Positions 55,971-64,000 of a stretch of 64,000 nucleotides of DNA are shown in pieces. This stretch comes from Caprella mutica (taxonomy: Eukaryota > Arthropoda > Malacostraca > Amphipoda > Caprellidae). How positions within the stretch are numbered: position 1 is the first letter of the stretch; each line of letters opens with the position of its first letter. The notes beneath the pieces were generated by a model. It was given only the letters and a program-made list of their open reading frames with translations. It did not search any database and was not told the origin of the DNA. Position numbers and translations under genes: made by a program. The stretch lies in assembly GCA_947561585.1 (NCBI GenBank), contig CANNZV010000932.1, forward strand, positions 280,003 to 344,002. Reading direction: 5' to 3'.

Positions 55971-57223
55971 GGTATATTCCACCCCAGATATATTCCACCC
56001 CTGTGACAATGCTCATTTGGGTGACAATAAATACTCAATACTCAATTTTATCATAGTAAAAGGGCCGACTATATAAATGTGTAGACTGTAGTTCACTTCT
56101 TTTTTAAATATAAAATATGTACCTAAAAATCCGAGGTTAGCATACAAATTGTTCGGACTAAATGTTTGGTTCGGAACAAATGTTTGGACCAAACTTTTCA
56201 AAATTGAGTACAGAATCGGTACATTTGGATAGAATCGGAATCGTTAAAAATCTTGGTATCGTCCCATCACTACTTAGACTGATATATTATGATGACATGT
56301 TTTGGTGTATTGTGCAAAATATTCATTTGCATTGTTAATAAACTATAAGATATAGATAAATGTTAAATGTAGCTAATTGAATACTATAAATCGTTAAAGG
56401 ATCTTTAGCGTTCACCGATATGATTATTTATAGATTGATGTTATTTCACTAGTTTATTGTATTACAATTTATTTTAATTAAATCAAAATTATGGAAAGAT
56501 GAAGATTTTTCATTTTTATATACATTTTATGGATAATTTATTCGCAATTAGCTACATAATTTTGAATTTAGATGAAATAATAACTATAACAGTTTTTATT
56601 ATCTAATTATATTCATTTAATGTTTAAACATGTATAAATAATGAATAGAGTAGGACTAAAATTCTATTTCTGTATCTCTAGATTGATATCATTATACCAC
56701 TAATTAAAAGCATAGGGAGTTTAATTAAGAGTAACCCTCACACCAATATAGTGTGACAGTTAATTGCCTACCGTGTTGTGGGTAAAATGATAAAATCTAA
56801 CCTCTAACCTTACTTTTAATGCACACTCATCTGTGCATTAATTTCCCCTCCCCATCAAAAACTTCATGGTTAAGAAAATGTAAAAAAGCCCTTGGTCAAA
56901 AACCACCACTTTTTACATAAAGTTAAATTACCAAATTCAAAATTGAATTAATTAATATCGTTGTTGTGTTGGAGATGAGGAAGAAAATCAGCTTGAGATT
57001 GGAAATCTAAATACCTCAACTGATAAATACGTTCACACAACCTTTCCTTCTGCTGTTTTATCACATGTGTAGTGAAAATTTTAAAGCTTGTGATAAGCCA
57101 GCAAAAGGTTTAATTTGATACAGTGAAAATGCAAGTTAGCTACCTAATATTACATATAATATTATTAATGACTAATATTTATAACTAAAGAAACCTAACC
57201 CGTAAAGTGGGGTGGAATATACC
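55971..57223. mobile_element. Possible 1.25-kb TIR element with GGTATATTCCACCCCA ends
   Basis: GGTATATTCCACCCCA at 55971-55986 is exactly the reverse complement of 57208-57223. A second ATATATTCCACCCC copy follows directly on the left. The interior is AT-rich without a transposase; an ORF at 56013-56201 (-) is unremarkable. No target duplication was recognised, so chance or an inverted pair of short repeats is possible. Confidence 0.45.
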
Positions 57224-57802
57224 GGTCACAAAGCTGACAGTAGAAATAACTACATTTTGAAATTTTCAATATATTTGATTATTTATTTATATGTTAATAC
57301 TGCATCTTAGTTGTTATAGGTAGGTTTCATTGATTTTATGCTCCTGTGACTAATAAATTCCTTATATAATCTTCAGATTGTGACTGCTAGGTATACAGAC
57401 CTACATAACTACACCTAGCTACTTTGTATCAGCACCATGGCAGTCACTGAAACTCTTCAATAGTAAGAAGGTGCAGAGTGCTGTGTTCTATCAACTATCC
57501 TGAAGTTCTGACTTTTTGCTCAGAGTGAAAATGATTCTGAAGGTAGCCATTCTTGCAGAGAATTATGCAGGAGGTTTTGTGCAGTGACTGTAACATGAGA
57601 TTGTCTCATTCTGCCCCTAACTGCGAACGCGTTCTTTGAGCCATAGGACATGAAAGGTGACTGGGGATTCCTTGTTCACTCTATAGAATAATTTCTCTAG
57701 GTAAATACATCAAAACTTTATGAAATGATTACAATGAAATATTTTTATCAAAATATTTTTATCAATTTTATTTCTTCTAGGCTCTAGGTATGTCATATCA
57801 GG
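57224..57802. other. Unique spacer
   Basis: No supported ORF or element. An acceptor-like CATTCTTGCAG near 57550 has no coding frame behind it. Confidence 0.4.
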
Positions 57803-57809
57803 ATAATAT

Positions 57810-57964
57810 CATGGCCTTTAGTTTATCGAGCCAGCTTATGTTGTCTATACTGCAATAAACTGATCTAAGTTGCTCTAAATATTTGTTACAAACCAAAACA
57901 ATATTTAGTACCACTTCAATCAGCTGTTAATTACTGGGAGCTGGTCTACTGCACTATGACCATG
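57810..57964. mobile_element. 155-bp MITE of the P-like family
   Basis: It starts CATGGCCTTTAGTTTATCGA and ends, read inward, CATGGTCATAGTGCAGTAGA. Its right ~90 bp align with the right end of the 6.19-kb element (AACAGCTG, GTGGT-CTAAA, AAACAAACC-like). Flanks ATAATAT (57803-57809) and ATTATAT (57965-57971) match at 6 of 7. It is an internally deleted, non-autonomous relative of that element. Confidence 0.75.
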
Positions 57965-57971
57965 ATTATAT

Positions 57972-58329
57972 CCCATTTATTTTGAGATTAATCCTTTACA
58001 CAATATTAGGTTTTATTGTTAATATTCTTCACTTGCAGCCGTGCTCAATAATATCATTGTATTTTAAAGGTTCCTACTCGGAGAAGAATGCGGTCCTCAA
58101 ACCAAAGTGACAGACTTAGACATGCAGATCCTGGAATGAATTGATCTCAATCCTGAATCCTGATACTTATGTGGGTGCTGGTATTCTCCAACCTATCCTG
58201 ACCAAGATATATCTTGCCTCATGAGACTAGAGCACAGCCTGAAATCACAGGTATGTCTAGGTATTGTTAGCTTCCATCCTATAAAGTAGCTACTATTTAC
58301 CATCACATCCTCTTTATCATAGAGTTAGT
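57972..58329. other. Spacer before satellite C block 3
   Basis: It holds splice-like signals (CACTTGCAG near 58040; ATCACAG|GTATGT near 58250) but no frame of useful length between them. Confidence 0.35.
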
Positions 58330-60982
58330 GCCATCATTCTCTCTCTAACAAGGTGTCTTTACCATCATTCTCTCTAACAAGGTGTCTGTACCATACCTCT
58401 CTCTAACAAGGTGTTTGTACCATCATTCTCTCTCTAGCAAGGTGTCTGTACCATCATTCTCTCTTTAACAAGTTGTCTGTGTCATCATTCTCTCTCTAAC
58501 AAAGTGTCAGTACCATCATTATCTCTCTAAGAAGGTGTCTGTACCATCATTCTCTCTAATAAGGTGTCTGTACCATCATTCTCTCTAATAAGGTGTCTGT
58601 ACCATCATTCTCTCTAATAAGGTGTCTGTACCATCATTCTCTCTAACAAGGTGTCTGTACCATCATTCTCTCTAATAAGGTGTCTGTACGATCATTCTCT
58701 CTAACAAGGTGTCTGTACCATCATTCTCTCTCTATAAAGGTGTCTGTACCATCATTCTCTTTCTAACAAGGTGTATGTAGCTTCCATCATTCTCTCTCTA
58801 ACAAGGTGTCTGTAGCTACCATCATTCTCTCTCTAACAAGGTGTCTGTACCATCATTCTCTCTCTAATTAGGTGTCTGTACCATCATTCTCTCTCTAATA
58901 AGGTGTCTGTACCATCATTCTCTCTCTAATAAGGTGTCTGAAACTCATTCTCTCTCTAATAAGGTGTCTGAACCATCATTCTCTCTCTAATAAGGTGTCT
59001 GTACCATCATTCTCTCTCTAACAAGGTGTCTGTACCATCATTCTCTCTCTAACAAGGTGTCTGTAGCTACCATCATTCTCTCTCTAACAAGGTGTCTGTA
59101 CCATCATTCTCTCTCTAATAAGGTGTCTGTAAACTCATTCTCTCTCTAATAAGGTGTCTGTACCATCATTCTCTCTCTAACAAAGTGTGTGTACCATCAT
59201 CCTCTCTCTAACAAGGTGTCTCTTCCATCATCCTCTCTCTAACAAGGTGTCTGTACCATCATCCTCTCTCTAACAAGGTGTCTGTACCATCATCCTCTCT
59301 AACAAGGTGTTTGTACCATCATTCTCTCTCTAACAAGGTGTCTTTAACATCATTCTCTCTAACAAGGTGTCTGTACCATACCTCTCTCTAACAAGGTGTT
59401 TGTACCATCATTCTCTCTCTAGCAAGGTGTCTGTACCATCATTCTCTCTCTAGCAAGGTGTCTGTACCATCATTCTCTCTAACAAGGTGTCTGTACCATC
59501 ATTCTCTCTAACAAGGTGTCTGTACCATCATTCTCTCTAACAAGGTGTCTGTTCCATCATTCTCTCTAACAAGGTGTCTGTACCATCGTTCTCTCTAACA
59601 AGGTGTCTGTACCATCATTCTCTCTAACAAGGTGTCTGTATTGTCATTCAATCTCTGGCAAGGTGTCTGTACCATCATTCTCTCTATAACAAGGTGTCTG
59701 TACCATCATCCTCTCTCTAACAAGGTGTCTGTACCATCATCCCCTCTCTAACAAGGTGTCTGTACCATCATCCTCTCTCTAACAAGGTGTCTGTACCATC
59801 ATCCTCTCTCTAACAAGGTGTCTGTACCATCATTCTCTCTCTAACAAGGTGTCTGTACCATCATTCTCTCTCTAACCAAGTGTCTGTACCATTATTTCTC
59901 TCTAACCAAGTGTCTGTACCATTATTTCTCTCTAACAAGGTGTCTTTACCATCATTCTCTCTCTAACCAAGTGTCTGTACCATTATTTCTCTCTAACAAG
60001 GTGTCTTTACCATCATTCTCTCTAACAAGGTGTCTTTACCATCATTCTCTCTTAACAAAGTGTCTGTATTGTCATTCAATCTCTGGCAAGGTGTCTGTAT
60101 TATCATTTTCTCTCTAACAAAGTGTCTGTACCATCGTTCTCTCTCTAACAAGGTGTATGTACCATCATTCTCTCTCTTAACAAAGTGTCTGTACCATCAT
60201 TCTCTCTCTTAACAAAGTGTCTGTATTGTCATTCAATCTCTGGCAAGGTGTCTGTATCATCATTTTCTCTCTCAACAAAGTGTCTGTACCATCATCCTCT
60301 CTCTAACAAGGTGTCTCTTCCATCATCCTCTCTCTAACAAGGTGTCTGTACCATCATCCTCTCTCTAACAAGGTGTCTGTACCATCATCCTCTCTAACAA
60401 GGTGTTTGTACCATCATTCTCTCTCTAACAAGGTGTCTTTACCATCATTCTCTCTAACAAGGTGTCTGTACCATCATTCTCTCTTAACAAAGTGTCTGTA
60501 TTGTCATTCAATCTCTAACAAGGTGTCTGTACCATCATTCTCTCTCTAACAAGGTGTCTGTACCATCATTATCTCTCTTACAAAGTGTCTGTATTGTCAT
60601 TCAATCTCTGGCAAGGTGTCTGTACCATCATTCTCTCTAACAAGGTGTCTGTACCATCATTCTCTCTAACAAGGTGTCTGTACCATCATTTTCTCTCTTA
60701 ACAAAGTGTCTGTACCATCATTTTCTCTCTTAACAAAGTGTCTGTACCATCAATCTCTCTCTCAACAAAGTGTCTGTACCATCATTCTCTCTCTTAACAA
60801 AGTGTCTGTACCATCATTCTCTCTCTTAACAAAGTGTCTGTATTGTCATTCAATCTCTGGCAAGGTGTCTGTACCATCATTCTCTCTAACAAGGTATCTG
60901 TACCATCATTCTCTCTCTTAACAAAGTGTCTGTATTGTTATTCAATCTCTGGCAAGGTGTCTGTACCATCATCCTCTCTTTC
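58330..60982. repeat. ~31-bp CT-rich satellite (type C), block 3
   Basis: It has the same units as at 22.5-28.5 kb, including the TATTGTCATTCAATCTCTGG class. Variants with TGTAGCTACCATC (58813, 59066) carry an extra GCTA. Multi-unit blocks with GTCTCTTCCATCATCC recur at about 59221 and 60315. Confidence 0.95.
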
Positions 60983-61340
60983 CGTGGCTAGAGAGATCAG
61001 GTCACACCCTGCGTTCTGTCACCGTCTCAGGGACTGCCTTTGGGCGGCCCTGTGAAGGTGGCTGTGATTGGCGGGTTTGACTGACCAAGTCCAGGATAAA
61101 ACTTGGAGCTAATGATTGTACCCAAACTTTGCTCCTACGCCTGATGGAGGTTCTTTCTTTGTCAGGTTTAGGAGTACGGTTTGGAGTGCTTGGGTTCCAA
61201 GTGGGAAGTGGTGGAGAGAGATTCACCTTGCTCCGTTGTTAACCCAACGTCGAGCGCACAGCTGGCTGTGCACAGGGGCCATCCTTGGATGGGCATATTT
61301 TGCCTTTTGATGGTCCCTTTATCCTTGTGACTCCTTGTGA
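60983..61340. mobile_element. GC-rich insertion within satellite C, probable retroposed fragment
   Basis: About 358 bp of non-repetitive, GC-richer sequence splits the satellite. It starts TCCGTGGCTAGAGAGATCAG and ends in a short tandem, CCTTGTGACTCCTTGTGAC, like the microsatellite tails of some LINEs and SINEs. Overlapping ORFs on both strands (61002-61226 minus, 61116-61310 plus) lack recognisable domains. No target duplication can be judged because the flanks are repetitive. Confidence 0.5.
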
Positions 61341-64000
61341 CTGTACCATCATTCTCTCTCTTAACAAAGTGTCTGTATTGTCATTCAGTCTCTGGCAAGG
61401 TGTCTGTATCATCATTTTCTCTCTTAACAAAGTGTCTCTACCATCATTCTCTCTCTCTCTAACAAGGTGTCTGTACCATCATTCTCTCTCTTAACAAAGT
61501 GTCTGTATCATCATTCTCTCTCTAACAAGGTGTCTGTACCATCATTCTCTTTCTAACAAGGTGTCTGTACCATCATTCTCTCTCTTAACAAAGTGTCTGT
61601 ATTGTCATTCAGTCTCTGGCAAGGTGTCTGTATCATCATTTTCTCTCTTAACAAAGTGTCTGTACCATCATTCTCTCTCTAACAAGGTGTCTGTACCATC
61701 ATTCTCTCTCTTAACAAAGTGTCTGTATTGTCATTCAATCTCTGGCAAGGTGTCTGTATTGTCATTTTCTCTCTTTACAAAGTGTCTGTACCATCAATCT
61801 CTCTAACAAGGTGTCTGTACCATCATTCTCTCTCTTAACAAAGTTTCTGTATTGTCATTCAATCTCTGGCAAGGTGTCTGTATCATCATTTTCTCTCTTA
61901 ACAAAGTGTCTGTACCATCATTTTCTCTAACAAGGTGTCTCTATCATCATTTTCTCTCTAACTAAGTGTCTGTACCATCATCCTCTCTCTAAACAAAGTG
62001 TCTGTATCATCATTCTCTCTAACAAAGTGTCTGTACCATCATCCTCTCTCTTAACAAAGTGTCTGTATCATCATTCTCTCTAACAAAGTATCTGTATCAT
62101 CATTTTCTCTCTTAACAAAGTGTCTGTACCATCATTTTCTCTCTTAACAAAGTGTCTGTACCATCATTCTCTCTCTTAACAAGGTGTCTGTACCATCATT
62201 CTCTCTCTTAACAAGATGTCTGTACCATCATTCTCTCTCTTAACAAAGTGTCTGTACCATCATTCTCTCTCTAACAAGGTGTCTGTATCATCATTTTCTC
62301 TCTTAACAAAGTGTCTGTACCATCATTCTCTCTCTAACAAGGTGTCTGTACCATCATTCTCTCTCTTAACAAAGTGTCTGTATTGTCATTCTCTCTCTAA
62401 CGAGGTGTCTGTATCATCATTTTCTCTCTTAACAAAGTGTCTGTATTGTCATTCAATCTCTGGCAAGATGTCTATATCATCATTCTCTCTAACAAAGTGT
62501 CTGTACCATCATTCTCTCTCTTAACAAAGTGTCTGTATTGTCATTCAATCTCTGGCAAGGTGTCTGTATCATCATTCTCTCTCTTAACAAAGTGTCTGTA
62601 TTGTCATTCAATCTCTGACAAGGTGTCTGTACCATCATTCTCTCTAATAAGGTGTCTGTACCATCATTATCTCTAATAAGGTGTCTGTACCATCATTATC
62701 TTCAATAAGGTGTCTGTACCATCATTCTCTCTCTAACAAGGTGTCTGTACCATCATTCTCTCTAATAAGGTGTCTGTACCATCATTCTCTCTAAATAAGG
62801 TGTATGTACCATCATTATCTCTCTAACAAGGTGTCTGTACCATCGTTCTTTCTCTAAAAGGGGGCGGTACCATCATTCTCTCTAATAAGGTGTCTGTACC
62901 ATCATTCTCTCTAAATAAGGTGTATGTACCATCATTATCTCTCTAATAAGGTGTCTGTACCATCATTCTCTCTCTAACAAAGTGTATGTACCATCATCCT
63001 CTCTCTAACAAGGTGTCTCTTCCATCATCCTCTCTCTAACAAGGTGTCTGTACCATCATCCTCTCTCTAACAAGGTGTCTGTACCATCATCCTCTCTAAC
63101 AAGGTGTTTGTACCATCATTCTCTCTCTAACAAGGTGTCTTTACCATCATTCTCTCTAACAAGGTGTCTGTACCATACCTCTCTTTAACAAGGTGTTTGT
63201 ACCATCATTCTCTCTCTAACAAGGTGTCTGTACCATCATTCTCTCTCTAACAAGGTGTCTGTAACATCATTTTCTCTCTCTAGCAAGGTGTCTGTACCAT
63301 CATTCTCTCTTTAACAAGGTGTCTGTACCATCATTCTCTCTAACAAGGTGTCTGTAGCTACCATCATTCTCTCTCTAACAAGGTGTCTGTACCATCATTC
63401 TCTCTCTAATAAGGTGTCTGTAAACTCATTCTCTCTCTAATAAGGTGTCTGTACCATCATTCTCTCTCTAACAAAGTGTGTGTACCATCATCCTCTCTCT
63501 AACAAGGTGTCTCTTCCATCATCCTCTCTCTAACAAGGTGTCTGTACCATCATCCTCTCTCTAACAAGGTGTCTGTACCATCATCCTCTCTAACAAGGTA
63601 TTTGTACCATCATTCTCTCTCTAACAAGGTGTCTTTACCATCATTCTCTCTAACAAGGTGTCTGTACCATACCTCTCTCTAACAAGGTGTTTGTACCATC
63701 ATTCTCTCTCTAGCAAGGTGTCTGTACCATCATTCTCTCTTTAACAAGTTGTCTGTACCATCATTCTCTCTCTAACAAAGTGTATGTACCATCATCCTCT
63801 CTCTAACAAGGTGTCTCTTCCATCATCCTCTCTCTAACAAGGTGTCTGTACCATCATCCTCTCTCTAACTAGGTGTCTGTACCATCATCCTCTCTAACAA
63901 GGTGTTTGTACCATCATTCTCTCTCTAACAAGGTGTCTTTACCATCATTCTCTCTAACAAGGTGTCTGTACCATACCTCTCTCTAACAAGGTGTTTGTAC
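61341..64000. repeat. ~31-bp CT-rich satellite (type C), block 4, continues past the window
   Basis: The same unit family runs to the last base. Block-level duplications are obvious: GTCTCTTCCATCATCC recurs near 63018, 63510 and 63815 within otherwise identical ~300-bp contexts that include the short unit GTACCATACCTCTCTCTAAC. Confidence 0.95.

Noticed and set aside
1..64000. Telomeric TTAGG arrays or rRNA genes
   Set aside because: None seen on either strand.

Overview
This is eukaryotic nuclear DNA, AT-rich (about two thirds A+T by eye), with no bacterial-style genes, operons, rRNA, tRNA gene or CRISPR array. The transposon types (P-element-like, LINE, mariner/Tc1-like, many TIR MITEs) and the repeat style suggest an arthropod, most likely an insect and perhaps a hemipteran. 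That is an inference: no conserved host gene is present to fix the taxon. No complete protein-coding gene can be supported. At most there are a few isolated candidate exons, at 2202-2360 (-), 7961-8077 (+) and 28479-28547 (+).

Roughly a third of the window is tandem repeat. In order: a 33-bp AT repeat (1.76 kb), a 42-bp array followed directly by a 47-bp array (6.1-7.4 kb), a 24-bp array (12-13 kb), a 26-bp array (14.5-16.6 kb), two unrelated 23-bp arrays (17.5 and 18.4 kb), a 98/99-bp satellite with two subfamilies in both orientations (20.6-22.5, 27.2-27.5, 29.3-31.6 kb), a ~31-bp CT-rich satellite in two blocks 30 kb apart (22.5-28.5 kb and 58.3 kb to the window end), a 24-bp array (48.7 kb) and a very homogeneous 118-bp satellite (52.5-54.8 kb). 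Long ORFs in these arrays follow from unit length and do not indicate genes.

The middle (31.8-58 kb) is a transposon graveyard. A 6.19-kb element with P-type ends (31802-37991, 7-bp TSD) holds a decayed THAP-like zinc finger, and a 155-bp derivative with the same ends lies at 57810-57964. A separate P-type transposase fragment is at 47917-48159. A LINE 3' half (42973-46948) is cut into four pieces by three inserted elements; one insertion has a 10-bp TSD, and another carries a second element nested inside it. A second LINE 3' end is at 38728-38935. A degenerate mariner-like transposase lies on the minus strand at 55090-55660. Several MITE families beginning CAGTCTG, with about 9-bp TSDs, are scattered over 40.5-47.4 kb.

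The window reads as a heterochromatin-like or intergenic/intronic region shaped by nested transposition and by repeat amplification through unequal exchange. The observations most worth following are the P-type element and its miniature relative, the inverted and duplicated satellite architecture at 20-31 kb, the dissectable insertion order in the LINE, and a recurrent 4-bp insertion that turns TA into TAGCTA in three unrelated satellites.
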